64,000 nucleotides of DNA from Bacteroidales bacterium. Its GTDB lineage: Bacteria > Bacteroidota > Bacteroidia > Bacteroidales > UBA932. The notes beneath the pieces are model-generated. The model was given only the letters and a program-made list of their open reading frames with translations, made no database searches and was not told the origin of the DNA. The stretch covers positions 1 through 64,000 of the forward strand of contig JAFUMO010000055.1 in the NCBI GenBank assembly GCA_017482565.1, written 5' to 3'. Shown here in pieces: positions 38,355 to 47,103 of the stretch (within the stretch, counting starts at the first letter, position 1; the number at the start of each line of letters is the position of its first letter). Position numbers and translations under genes: made by a program.

Positions 38355-39902
38355 TTAAAATGGTGGAATGCCATGCTTCTTGGCAGGTCTCTTGAGCACC
38401 TTGTTGTCTGAGATATTGAGGGCATGCACAATGAACTTGCGGGTATCCTGTGGGGTTATCACAGAATCTATATAGCCTTTTGATGCGGCAACATACGGGT
38501 TGGCAAACTTGTTCTTGTACTCCTCAACCTTGAGCTTGCGCATTTCATCGGGATTCTCAGCCTCCATGATTTCCTTGCGGAAGATGATGTTTGCTGCTCC
38601 CTCAGGTCCCATTACGGCAATCTCTGCAGTTGGCCATGCAAATACAAAGTCTGCCCTCAGGTGGCGTGAGTTCATTGCTATGTAACCGCCGCCGTATGCC
38701 TTGCGGAGGATAATGGTAATCTTTGGAACAGATGCCTCTGAATATGCGTAGAGGAGTTTTGCCCCGTGGCGGATAACTCCGGCATGCTCCTGGTCAACTC
38801 CCGGAAGGTAGCCGGGCATATCCTCAAGGGTTACGATAGGTATCTCAAACGCATCACAGTATCTGATGAAGCGGGCCGCCTTGTCTGAAGAATCACAATC
38901 GAGCACACCTGCAAGGTAGAGGGGCTGGTTGGCAACAAAGCCTACAGTACGTCCCTCCATGCGGCCATATCCTATAACTATATTCTGTGCCCACATCTCC
39001 TGAATCTCTATGAACTCAGAATCATCTGTAAGGGACCTTATGACATCCCTCACATCGTAAGGGGTTGTAGGGTCCACAGGCACAACCTTGTCAATCTTGT
39101 ATTTCCTGAGCGGCTGTGATGCCTTGATTGGGGCAGGTTTCTCCGCATTGTGGGCAGGAAGATAGCTCAGGAGCTTCTTTATCTGGCCGAAGCACTCCTC
39201 CTCGCTCTCTGCAAAGAAGTGGGCATTTCCGGTTGTCTCGCAATGTACGCGGGCACCACCAAGAGATTCCATGTCAATCTCCTCACCGAGAACTGACTTG
39301 ATTACCTCAGGCCCTGTAATGAACATCTTGGAAATCTTGTCCACTACAAATACATAATCTGTAAGGGCAGGCGAGTATACAGCTCCTCCGGCACATGGGC
39401 CCAGGATTACTGAAATCTGCGGGATCACACCGCTGTTTAGGGTATTCCTGAAGAAGATCTCTCCATATCCTGCCAGCGAATTTACTCCCTCCTGGATACG
39501 CGCTCCGCCAGAATCGTTGATTCCAATGAGGGGAATCCTCATCCTGAGGGCATAATCCATTATCTTGGTGATTTTCCTTGCGTGCATTGAACCCAACGAG
39601 CCGCCTGCAACTGTAAAGTCCTGTGCATACACCGCTACGGGCTTGCCGTTGATGGTTCCGGTACCTATAACTACACCGTCACCTGCAAGGCTCTTGTTCT
39701 CCATTCCAAACTCCCTGGCATCATGCTCTATGAAAAGGTCATACTCATAGAACGAACCGTCATCCAGAAGCTTGTTGAGCCTCTCCCTGGCAGGAAGCTT
39801 TCCCATTGCTATCTGCTTGGCAATGGCCTTGTCTCCTCCACCCATCACAGCTTTGGCTGTCCTTTCCTGAAGCTCAGAAATTTTCTTGCTTAATAAACTC
39901 AT
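38355..39902 (-). CDS. mmdA: acyl-CoA carboxyltransferase (methylmalonyl-CoA decarboxylase alpha / PccB type)
   Basis: A 515-residue carboxyltransferase with two crotonase-like halves. GGGSLGSMHARKITKIMDYA, the ARIQEGVNSL oxyanion segment, GPCAGGAVYSPALTD and, in the second half, EDMPGYLPGVDQEHAGVIRHGAKLLYAY are those of the propionyl/methylmalonyl-CoA family. ATG 39902 fits the family start MSLLSKKISELQ; the longer frame to 39989 runs through the promoter. Such enzymes serve the succinate-propionate route of Bacteroidales. The gene symbol is tentative. Confidence 0.88.
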   Translation of the reverse strand: MSLLSKKISELQERTAKAVMGGGDKAIAKQIAMGKLPARERLNKLLDDGSFYEYDLFIEHDAREFGMENKSLAGDGVVIGTGTINGKPVAVYAQDFTVAGGSLGSMHARKITKIMDYALRMRIPLIGINDSGGARIQEGVNSLAGYGEIFFRNTLNSGVIPQISVILGPCAGGAVYSPALTDYVFVVDKISKMFITGPEVIKSVLGEEIDMESLGGARVHCETTGNAHFFAESEEECFGQIKKLLSYLPAHNAEKPAPIKASQPLRKYKIDKVVPVDPTTPYDVRDVIRSLTDDSEFIEIQEMWAQNIVIGYGRMEGRTVGFVANQPLYLAGVLDCDSSDKAARFIRYCDAFEIPIVTLEDMPGYLPGVDQEHAGVIRHGAKLLYAYSEASVPKITIILRKAYGGGYIAMNSRHLRADFVFAWPTAEIAVMGPEGAANIIFRKEIMEAENPDEMRKLKVEEYKNKFANPYVAASKGYIDSVITPQDTRKFIVHALNISDNKVLKRPAKKHGIPPF

Positions 39903-39923
39903 ATTTCGTAGGTTTTGTTTCCG

Positions 39924-39953
39924 CAAAAATACACTAATTTTTTTTATATCAAA
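39924..39953 (-). promoter_or_regulatory. Bacteroidota-type promoter of the carboxyltransferase operon
   Basis: On the minus strand TTTG (39950-39953), an 18-bp spacer, then TATTTTTG (39924-39931) followed by C. It lies 22 bp before ATG 39902. Confidence 0.7.
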
Positions 39954-39970
39954 ATTTTCAAAAATTACAC

Positions 39971-39978
39971 TATATTTG
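39971..39978 (+). promoter_or_regulatory. candidate -7 element of gcvP
   Basis: TATATTTG fits TAnnTTTG and lies 44 bp before the gcvP ATG. There is no clear -33 match. No glycine riboswitch fold is evident in the short leader. Confidence 0.4.
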
Positions 39979-40022
39979 TAAGTTAGCATTTATAAGGATA
40001 ATTACACTTAAAATACAGAATT

Positions 40023-42839
40023 ATGTCACTATCATTTACTGACAGACACATCGGGCCAAGGGATGCCCAGATAAATGAAATGCTCAAAGTACTGAATGTG
40101 CAGACTTTGGACGAACTCACAAAACAGACTGTCCCTTCAGATATCCTTTTGGACAAGGAGCTTGATCTTACACCGGCCGTCTCTGAGAACCAGTATCTTG
40201 CCAACCTCAAGAAGATGGTTTCAAAGAACAAGCCGTTCAGGAGCCTCATAGGTATGGGCAGCTACGGCACAGGGGTGCTTCCAGTAATCACCAGGAACAT
40301 TTTTGAGAACCCATGCTGGTACACTTCATACACCCCATACCAGGCCGAGATAAGCCAGGGCCGTCTGGAGGCCCTCCTCATTTTCCAGACAATGATCAGC
40401 AGCCTTACCGGCTTCCCGCTTTCAAACTGCTCAATGCTTGATGACGCACAGGCAGCGGGAGAGGCTATGAGGATGATGTATGAGGTGAGGAGCCGTGACG
40501 CAGTAAAGGCCGGCAAGAATGTGGTATTTGTAGATGAGGACATCTTCCCTCAGGTACTTTCAGTACTCCAGACCCGCGCAGCAGGCCTTGGAATTGAGAT
40601 ACAGCTCGGCAACTACAGGACAGCCCAGTTGAGCGAGAAATGCTATGGCGCAATGGTACAGTATCCTGCCGCAAACGGTGAGGTAAGGGACTATGCAGAG
40701 TTCTGTGAGAAAGTGCACGCAGCAGGCGGCCTTGTAACCGCATACTGTGACCTTCTTGCCCTTGCAGCCCTCAAGGAGCCTGCAGCATGGGGCGCAGACT
40801 GTGCAGTGGGTTCTGCCCAGAGGTTCGGCCTCCCTATGGGATTCGGCGGTCCTACAGCAGGATTCATGGCAACCAAGGATGCATACAAGAGGCAGATTCC
40901 GGGCCGTATCATAGGTGTTTCTGTTGACCGCCTGGGCAACAAGGCAGTAAGGCTCGCACTGCAGGTACGTGAGCAGCACATCAAGAGGGAGAAGGCTACA
41001 TCAAACGTATGTACCGCAACAGCCCTCATGGCAACAATGAGCGGAATGTATGCAGTATACCACGGACAGGCAGGAGTTAAGTCAATTGCACAGAAAGTTT
41101 CACACTATGCACACGCAATGGCCGGCCTTCTTAGAGGCAAAGGCTACACCCTTGCAGCAGAGCACTTCTTTGACACAATTGAGGTTAAAGGTGTGGATGC
41201 AGCCCATATCAAGGCAAAGGCAGAGGCAGCAGGCATCAACTTCTTCTATCCTGCTCCCGACAGTGTACGCATAAGCTTTGACGAGCTCACAACCTGCACA
41301 GAGGCAATGCAGGTGGCAGCGATATTTGACGCACAGCCTGCAGGATGCCCAGGCGCCCCTGCAGAAGATACATATATGAAGAGGGAGAGTGAGTTCCTTA
41401 CCCACGAGGTATTCAATACATACCACTCGGAAACAGCAATGATGAGGTTCATCAAGAAGCTGGAGAGAAAGGACATCTCGCTTACACACTCAATGATTCC
41501 GCTCGGTTCATGTACAATGAAGCTGAATGCTGCTGTGGAGATGCTCCCACTCAGCTGGGCAGAACTTGGCAACGTACACCCATTGCAGCCTAAAGATCAG
41601 GTTGAGGGTTACATGGAGCTCATCAGGGAGCTTGAGAACGATTTGGCAGTGATTACAGGTTTTGACGCATGCTCACTCCAGCCTAACTCAGGTGCTGCAG
41701 GTGAGTACGCAGGCCTCAAGACCATCAAAGGATACCACGAGGCTAACGGCGGTGCCCACAGGAACATCATGATCATCCCTACATCGGCCCACGGTACCAA
41801 CCCTGCATCCGCTGCAATGGCAGGCTTCAGCATTGTACTTGTAGGATGTGATGAGAACGGAAACATCAACGTTGACGAGTTGAGGGAGAAGGCTGCTGCA
41901 AACGCAGAGAATCTTGCAGGACTCATGATTACCTATCCTTCTACCCACGGTGTATTTGAGGTTCAGATAAGGGAGATATGCAACATCATCCACCAGAACG
42001 GCGGATTGGTATATATGGACGGTGCAAACATGAATGCACAGGTAGGACTTACAAATCCTGGCCACATTGGTGCAGATGTCTGCCACCTGAACCTCCACAA
42101 GTCATTTGCAATGCCTCATGGCGGCGGCGGTCCTGGCGTAGGCCCTATCTGCTGTACCAAGGCATTGGCTCCATACCTTCCAGGCCATCCGCTTGACCCT
42201 GAGTGCGGCGGCAAAGGCCAGGGCGCTGTTTCGGCTGCAGCATACGGTAACCCATTGCTGTTGCCTATCACCCACGCATACATCAAACTGCTTGGCGCTG
42301 CAGGGCTCAAGAAAGTTACCCAGGTTGCAATCCTCAACGCAAACTATATGGCTGCACAGTTTGAGCCTGAATTCAAGACACTTTACTCAGGTGCAACAGG
42401 CCGCGTAGCCCACGAGTGCATCATTGACTGCCAGCACTTCAAATCTGAGTACGGCGTAGATGCAACCGACATTGCAAAACGTCTTATGGACTACGGCTTC
42501 CACGCCCCTACCCTTTCATTCCCTGTACACGAGACCCTTATGGTTGAGCCTACAGAGTCTGAGCCTAAGGAGGAGATGGACCGCTTCATTGAGGCAATGA
42601 AACAGATTAAGGTTGAGTGCGAGAAGATAAAGGCAGGTGAATACGATGCAAAAGACAACCCTGTAACAATGTCTCCTCACACTGCAGATGAGGTTTGTGC
42701 AGACGAGTGGAACCACCCTTACAGCAGAACCGTAGCGGCTTATCCGCTTGAGTGGCTGAGGGAGAACAAGTTCTGGCCGGCTGTAGCCCGCGTGGACAAC
42801 GGATTCGGAGACAGGAACCTGGTCTGCAACTGCGAGTAG
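40023..42839 (+). CDS. gcvP: glycine dehydrogenase (aminomethyl-transferring), P protein
   Basis: A 938-residue PLP enzyme of the glycine cleavage system that decarboxylates glycine and loads the aminomethyl group on the H protein. It is the single-chain form, with N-terminal half (FTDRHIGPRDAQINEML, IGMGSYGTGVLPVI) and C-terminal half fused. The PLP lysine is Lys693 in LNLHKSFAMPHGGGGPG. The gene lies alone; gcvT and gcvH are not in the window. Codon choice is strongly biased, suggesting good expression. Confidence 0.98.
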   Translation: MSLSFTDRHIGPRDAQINEMLKVLNVQTLDELTKQTVPSDILLDKELDLTPAVSENQYLANLKKMVSKNKPFRSLIGMGSYGTGVLPVITRNIFENPCWYTSYTPYQAEISQGRLEALLIFQTMISSLTGFPLSNCSMLDDAQAAGEAMRMMYEVRSRDAVKAGKNVVFVDEDIFPQVLSVLQTRAAGLGIEIQLGNYRTAQLSEKCYGAMVQYPAANGEVRDYAEFCEKVHAAGGLVTAYCDLLALAALKEPAAWGADCAVGSAQRFGLPMGFGGPTAGFMATKDAYKRQIPGRIIGVSVDRLGNKAVRLALQVREQHIKREKATSNVCTATALMATMSGMYAVYHGQAGVKSIAQKVSHYAHAMAGLLRGKGYTLAAEHFFDTIEVKGVDAAHIKAKAEAAGINFFYPAPDSVRISFDELTTCTEAMQVAAIFDAQPAGCPGAPAEDTYMKRESEFLTHEVFNTYHSETAMMRFIKKLERKDISLTHSMIPLGSCTMKLNAAVEMLPLSWAELGNVHPLQPKDQVEGYMELIRELENDLAVITGFDACSLQPNSGAAGEYAGLKTIKGYHEANGGAHRNIMIIPTSAHGTNPASAAMAGFSIVLVGCDENGNINVDELREKAAANAENLAGLMITYPSTHGVFEVQIREICNIIHQNGGLVYMDGANMNAQVGLTNPGHIGADVCHLNLHKSFAMPHGGGGPGVGPICCTKALAPYLPGHPLDPECGGKGQGAVSAAAYGNPLLLPITHAYIKLLGAAGLKKVTQVAILNANYMAAQFEPEFKTLYSGATGRVAHECIIDCQHFKSEYGVDATDIAKRLMDYGFHAPTLSFPVHETLMVEPTESEPKEEMDRFIEAMKQIKVECEKIKAGEYDAKDNPVTMSPHTADEVCADEWNHPYSRTVAAYPLEWLRENKFWPAVARVDNGFGDRNLVCNCE

Positions 42840-42848
42840 GAATATCCG

Positions 42849-42923
42849 GCACCCGGGCACAACGTTTCACCCGGGTGCAGACTCTCAACTTTGTGCAGGA
42901 AGGCACTCTTTTTTGCACAAAGT
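42849..42923. repeat. two perfect hairpins just after gcvP
   Basis: Stem 1 is GCACCCGGG/CCCGGGTGC (42849-42857 with 42870-42878), 9 bp. Stem 2 is ACTTTGTGCA/TGCACAAAGT (42888-42897 with 42914-42923), 10 bp. Neither has a proper T tract. Together with the terminator at 42978 they make three hairpins in 167 bp. They may protect the 3' end of the gcvP mRNA or bind a regulator. Confidence 0.6.
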
Positions 42924-42977
42924 CACACCATTAAATGAAAATTATGCAAGAATCCCCAGATTCCTGCGTACCAAAAT

Positions 42978-43008
42978 AAAAAAGGGACCTTTGCCGGTCC
43001 CTTTTTTT
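42978..43008. terminator. bidirectional terminator between gcvP and smpB
   Basis: Stem AAAAAAGGGACC/GGTCCCTTTTTT around a short loop (TTTGCC). It has a T tract on both strands, so it can end both converging transcripts. The smpB stop codon lies inside its right arm. Confidence 0.9.
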
Positions 43009-43459
43009 AATACCCTCTCTCCATATCCCTGCGCATATCCTTCTCCTTTATGGTGTTGCGCTTGTCGTATTCCCGTTTTCCCTTGGCCAGGGAGATATTG
43101 AGTTTTGCGTATCCGTTTTCAGCAATGTACAGGCGGGTGGCCACAATGGTGAGCCCTTTCTCTTTTGTTGCCCTTTCCAGCTTGCGCAACTCCTTGCGGT
43201 TGAGCAGCAGCTTGCGGTCACGTTTTGGATCGTGTGCATTCCAGGTGCCCCACCAATACTCTGAGACATGCATGTTCTTTACATAGAGTTCGCCCCTCAC
43301 AAAATAGCAGTAGCTGTCCACAAGCGAAGCCTTGCCGGCCCTTATGGACTTTATCTCGGTACCGGTAAGCACTATTCCTGCAGTGTAGTTGTCCAGGAAT
43401 TCATACTCAAATCCGGCCCTGCGGTTTTTGATCTCTATTTTACTTTTTGCTTTGGGCAT
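43007..43459 (-). CDS. smpB: SsrA-binding protein SmpB
   Basis: A 150-residue partner of tmRNA in ribosome rescue. The OB-fold start [27 protein letters not shown] is characteristic, as is the basic C-terminal tail ([20 protein letters not shown]). It lies divergent from miaA, with overlapping promoter elements: TACATTTG on the minus strand at 43467-43474. Confidence 0.96.
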   Translation of the reverse strand: MPKAKSKIEIKNRRAGFEYEFLDNYTAGIVLTGTEIKSIRAGKASLVDSYCYFVRGELYVKNMHVSEYWWGTWNAHDPKRDRKLLLNRKELRKLERATKEKGLTIVATRLYIAENGYAKLNISLAKGKREYDKRNTIKEKDMRRDMERGY

Positions 43460-43485
43460 AACGGCGCAAATGTAGTAAAAAAAAC

Positions 43486-43493
43486 TAACTTTG
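43486..43493 (+). promoter_or_regulatory. candidate -7 element of miaA
   Basis: TAACTTTG followed by C fits TAnnTTTG and lies 16 bp before ATG 43510. The divergent smpB element sits 12 bp to its left. No clear -33 match. Confidence 0.4.
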
Positions 43494-43509
43494 CGTGGTT
43501 ATACAACGT

Positions 43510-44415
43510 ATGGAGCGGATTATAGGTTCAATAAGGGAGGAGAGTTGGGATGCGGTGTGCATTCTTGGCCCTACAGCAAGCGGCAAGACAAGATTTGCCG
43601 TACAGCTGGCCCGTACCCTCACCCAAGAGTGGAGGCCCTGCGAGATAATATCTGCAGACAGCCGCCAGGTATACCGGGGGATGGATATTGGGACCGGCAA
43701 GGACCTGGCCGAGTACGGAGAGGTTCCGGTACACCTTGTGAATATTGTGGATGCCGGCACCAAATACAACATATTCGAGTACCAGAAGGATTTCTCAAAA
43801 GCCTGGTGTGAAATCACGGGGAGGGGAAATTTCCCAATTATCTGCGGAGGCTCGGGCCTTTACATTGAGGCAGCCACAAGGGGATATGAACTTTATGAGG
43901 TCCTCCCCGACGAATCCCTCCGCGCCCGCCTGGAACCAAAGCCTATGGAGGAGCTGGTACAGATGCTCAAGGACCTTAAGGCCGCAAAGGGGGAAAAGCC
44001 CCACAACAGCACGGACTGGGATACCAGGAAAAGGGTAATAAGGGCCATTGAGATAGAGATGGCACAGGGGGAGCAGCGTGAACCCCTGCCGCTTCCAAAG
44101 AAGGTGCTCTTCGTTGGGGTGGATGTAGATAGGGATACCCGCAATGCCCGCATAGACGCCCGCCTGGAGGCCCGCCTGGAGGAGGGAATGGTAGATGAGG
44201 TGAAGAGGCTGCTGGAAAGCGGCATCCCTCCGGAGAACCTTATCTATTATGGGTTGGAATACAAATTCCTCACACAATATATAATAGGTGAACTCACATA
44301 CGAAGAGATGAAGAACGGGCTCCGCACCGCCATACACCAGTTTGCCAAAAGGCAGATGACCTGGTTCCGCGGAATGGAGCGCAAGGGGGTGAAGATACAC
44401 TGGGTGAAGGTGTGA
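43510..44415 (+). CDS. miaA: tRNA dimethylallyltransferase
   Basis: A 301-residue enzyme adding the isopentenyl group to A37 of tRNAs that read UNN codons. P-loop ILGPTASGKTRFAVQLA, the ISADSRQVYRGMDIGTGK motif and the late FAKRQMTWFRG are all family marks. ATG 43510 is chosen over the GTG at 43495, which lies almost at the predicted transcript start. A convergent frame on the other strand is a shadow. Confidence 0.96.
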   Translation: MERIIGSIREESWDAVCILGPTASGKTRFAVQLARTLTQEWRPCEIISADSRQVYRGMDIGTGKDLAEYGEVPVHLVNIVDAGTKYNIFEYQKDFSKAWCEITGRGNFPIICGGSGLYIEAATRGYELYEVLPDESLRARLEPKPMEELVQMLKDLKAAKGEKPHNSTDWDTRKRVIRAIEIEMAQGEQREPLPLPKKVLFVGVDVDRDTRNARIDARLEARLEEGMVDEVKRLLESGIPPENLIYYGLEYKFLTQYIIGELTYEEMKNGLRTAIHQFAKRQMTWFRGMERKGVKIHWVKV

Positions 44416-44448
44416 AATTATCGGGAAGAAATATTTAAAGATATAATC

Positions 44449-45582
44449 ATGAAGAAGATTTTTAAGTTGATGACATTTGCAGCGGTGCTGGTGCTCTCTG
44501 CAAATGTTTATGCCCAGAAGGCCTCTGAGCTTAAGTATTATGATGTGAGGGAGCTGGGGCTGCCTGTCCTTGGAAAGGGCTTCCAGGATTGTGTAAGGCA
44601 GAATGACACAATCAGTGACGGCTTCTTTACCCGCCTGCCCGCTGATCTGCATGGGGTGTTGAGGAAGGCAAAATGGGACCTCGGACAGAACTCTGCAGGC
44701 CTTGCCATCCGTTTCCGCACTAACTCAAAATGCATTGGTGCAGAGTGGCAGCCGCTGAATAATTTTGGGATGGCCCATATGACCCCTACCGGTGTGAAGG
44801 GGTTGGACCTGTACACCCTTGAGGACGGGGAGTGGCTTTTTGTGGGGGCCGGACAGCCATACGGCAAGAATCCCAAGAATGTGTTCATCCGCAGGATGGA
44901 CGGCCAGATGCGTGAGTATATAATGTACCTCCCGCTGTATGACGGAGTAATAAACCTTTCAATTGGAATTGATTCCACTGCAGTGATTGAGAAACCCCAT
45001 GTGGCTGACCTTGTTCCAAGCAAGGAGAATCTTCCTATTGTATTCTACGGCACAAGCGTAACTCAGGGTGGATGTGCAACACGTCCGGGAATGGCATACC
45101 CTGCAATTATTGGGAGGGAGCTTCACAGGGAGACAATCAACCTGGGCTTCAGCGGCAACGGCCGTATGGACAAATGCCTTGGAGACAAGATAGCCACCAT
45201 AAAGGCATCCATGTTTGTGATTGACTGCCTTGCAAACTGCACCTCACAGATTGTAAAGGACAGCACCGAGCATTTTATCAGAGCAATTGCCTCCGCCAAT
45301 CCTGATGTTCCAATCCTCATGGTTTCAAACTACTGCTACCCTTACCAGTACCTGGATGCGCAGTTCCATAAGGATACCCAGGAGGAGAACGCCCTGTGGA
45401 AGGAGTTTGCGGAGAAATTCAGGAAAGAGGGCTACAATGTGCGCTACATTGATGCATATGCAAACGGTAACATGAAGAAATCCCCTATTGGCCCGGACCA
45501 CGAAGGTACAGTTGACGGAGTACACATGACAGACCTGGGATTCCAGAGGTTTGCCAAGTTCCTAATGAAATACATCAGATAG
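44449..45582 (+). CDS. two-domain SGNH esterase with N-terminal GxDLY domain, secreted
   Basis: A 377-residue exported protein (signal peptide cleaved near VYAQ). The N-terminal beta-rich domain, about 25-190, contains GLDLY, matching the GxDLY motif of Pfam SGNH_hydro N-terminal families. The C-terminal hydrolase has Ser203 in FYGTSVTQGG, the GFSGNG block, and the C-terminal Asp/His in VDGVHMTDLG. Members deacylate glycans or similar substrates. It follows miaA by 33 bp and precedes the PrdX-like gene by 2 bp. Confidence 0.88.
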   Translation: MKKIFKLMTFAAVLVLSANVYAQKASELKYYDVRELGLPVLGKGFQDCVRQNDTISDGFFTRLPADLHGVLRKAKWDLGQNSAGLAIRFRTNSKCIGAEWQPLNNFGMAHMTPTGVKGLDLYTLEDGEWLFVGAGQPYGKNPKNVFIRRMDGQMREYIMYLPLYDGVINLSIGIDSTAVIEKPHVADLVPSKENLPIVFYGTSVTQGGCATRPGMAYPAIIGRELHRETINLGFSGNGRMDKCLGDKIATIKASMFVIDCLANCTSQIVKDSTEHFIRAIASANPDVPILMVSNYCYPYQYLDAQFHKDTQEENALWKEFAEKFRKEGYNVRYIDAYANGNMKKSPIGPDHEGTVDGVHMTDLGFQRFAKFLMKYIR

Positions 45583-45584
45583 TT

Positions 45585-46109
45585 ATGGAAGAGCAGATAA
45601 AGCAGGAGCAGCTGGCACGCCGCCAGAAAGTGCTGGATACCCTTAAAGAGCTGGGAATTGAATGTGAAATGTATGAACACCCGCCGCTCCCTACAATAGA
45701 AATGGCATTGGAGTACTGGAAAGACCTCCCGTCTACCCACTGCAAGAACCTTTTCTTCAGGAACCACAAGGGAAACAAGCACTATCTTGTAGTTTTTGAG
45801 TGCCACCAGCAGATGGCCATCCATCAGATAGAGAAGATGCTCAAGCAGGGCAAGCTCAGCTTTGCATCCGAGCAGAGAATGGACAAATATTTGGGATTGA
45901 GGCCTGGTTCTGTATCCCCTTTCGGGCTTATAAATGATACCGAAAAACATGTAAAGCTCTTCCTGGACAAAAATCTTAAGGATGCCCCCCTGCTCAGTTT
46001 TCACCCGAATGACAACTCGGCGAGCCTTGTAGTAAGGAACGAAGATTTCATCAAGTTCCTGCAATGGTGGGGCGGGGAGTATGAATTTCTGGATCTGTAC
46101 GAGGAGTAA
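45585..46109 (+). CDS. YbaK/PrdX-type aminoacyl-tRNA deacylase
   Basis: A 174-residue free-standing editing domain related to ProX/PrdX, which hydrolyses Ala-tRNA(Pro). The family core is visible in YEHPPLPTIEMALEY, THCKNLFFRNHKGNKHYLVV with the conserved Lys, RPGSVSPFGLIND and SFHPNDNSASLV. It presumably protects proline codons from mischarging, acting with the proline tRNA ligase encoded elsewhere. Confidence 0.9.
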   Translation: MEEQIKQEQLARRQKVLDTLKELGIECEMYEHPPLPTIEMALEYWKDLPSTHCKNLFFRNHKGNKHYLVVFECHQQMAIHQIEKMLKQGKLSFASEQRMDKYLGLRPGSVSPFGLINDTEKHVKLFLDKNLKDAPLLSFHPNDNSASLVVRNEDFIKFLQWWGGEYEFLDLYEE

Positions 46110-46128
46110 CCGATGAAATATAAAGAAA

Positions 46129-46257
46129 AAAAGAGGGTGACTCAAAAGGGTAAATTTTGCGCTACGCTTGCCTCGGAAATCCTCATTTACCTAAGTAAAC
46201 TCCGGTTTCCTCACCTGTGCAAGCCTTAAATTTCCACCTTTTGAGTCACCCTCTTTT
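46129..46257. repeat. 129-bp palindromic element (MITE/REP-like) abutting lgt
   Basis: Perfect 21-bp terminal inverted arms (46129-46149 with 46237-46257; the left begins AAAAGAGGGTGA) enclose further nested pairs: GCTTGC (46166) with GCAAGC (46219), GGAAA (46175) with TTTCC (46206), TTTAC (46186) with GTAAA (46195). The whole folds into one long hairpin with internal loops. No coding capacity and no clear target duplication are seen. The right arm supplies the last Lys-Arg-Gly codons and stop of lgt. It can also act as a terminator between the converging genes. Confidence 0.8.
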
Positions 46258-47082
46258 CTGTTTCTTCTCTTCATATAGTGCCGGAGGTGTTCCAGGGCGG
46301 AAGCTCCGCACAATGAGCCATATTCCCATCAGCACAAACGGGATGCTGAGCAGCTGCCCCATGTTCAGGGTCATCCCCTCTTCAAAGCCCACCTGGTTCT
46401 CCTTTACAAATTCTATGAAGAACCTTGAGAGGAAGATTCCTATGAAGAAGATGCCCAGCAGCAGACCTTCCCTTATCTTAGGGAGGGCAAACTTGTATAT
46501 GCTGAAGAGGATTATTCCTGTACCCAGATAGCAGAGCGCCTCATAGAGCTGGGTTGGATGCTTGGCCACGGTCTCCCCGTTCTGCAGGAAGATGAATCCC
46601 CAGGGGAGAGTTGTCTCATGCCCGTAGATCTCCGAGTTCATGAGGTTGCCCAGGCGGATGAACATGGCGGCAAAGGCCACCGCTATTGCAAGGCGGTCCA
46701 GCAGCCAGATGTATCCGAAATCATGCCTGCGGCCATATTTCTTCACGAACCACCACATCCCTATCATTATGGCAATTGTGCCTCCGTGGCTGGCAAGGCC
46801 CCCTTCCCACACCTTGAGTATCTCTCCCGGATGGGCCAGATAGTAATCCGGCTGGTAGAAGAGGACATGCCCCAGACGGGCACCCACAATTGTACAGAGC
46901 ATGAGTGTCCACAGAAGGGTGTCAAGCAGCTCCAGCGGCTTCCCCTCCCTGCGGAAAAAGTATCTGAACATATAATATCCAAGATAGAAGCCCACAATGA
47001 AGAGCAGGCCATAGTATCTGAGCTGGAAACCTCCAATGCTGAACATCACGGGATCCACATCCCAATTCACAAATAACATCAT
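46246..47082 (-). CDS. lgt: prolipoprotein diacylglyceryl transferase
   Basis: A 278-residue seven-helix inner-membrane enzyme that attaches diacylglycerol to lipobox cysteines. Motifs are FQLRYYGLLF, the His in GLASHGGTIAIMIG, and the family signature RLGNLMNSEIYG. The last codons (KRG and TGA) come from the arm of the palindromic element, so the native C-terminus has probably been replaced there. It follows the methyltransferase gene by 21 bp. Confidence 0.96.
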   Translation of the reverse strand: MMLFVNWDVDPVMFSIGGFQLRYYGLLFIVGFYLGYYMFRYFFRREGKPLELLDTLLWTLMLCTIVGARLGHVLFYQPDYYLAHPGEILKVWEGGLASHGGTIAIMIGMWWFVKKYGRRHDFGYIWLLDRLAIAVAFAAMFIRLGNLMNSEIYGHETTLPWGFIFLQNGETVAKHPTQLYEALCYLGTGIILFSIYKFALPKIREGLLLGIFFIGIFLSRFFIEFVKENQVGFEEGMTLNMGQLLSIPFVLMGIWLIVRSFRPGTPPALYEEKKQKRG

Positions 47083-47103
47083 AATTTTCCCGACAATTAA
47101 TCT

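Noticed and set aside
39979..40022. Glycine riboswitch upstream of gcvP
   Set aside because: The leader after the likely -7 element is only about 40 nt and A/T-rich, too short for the aptamer.
43795..44652. A 285-codon minus-strand frame over miaA and the start of the SGNH gene
   Set aside because: Antisense to well-supported genes and without motif or plausible start.
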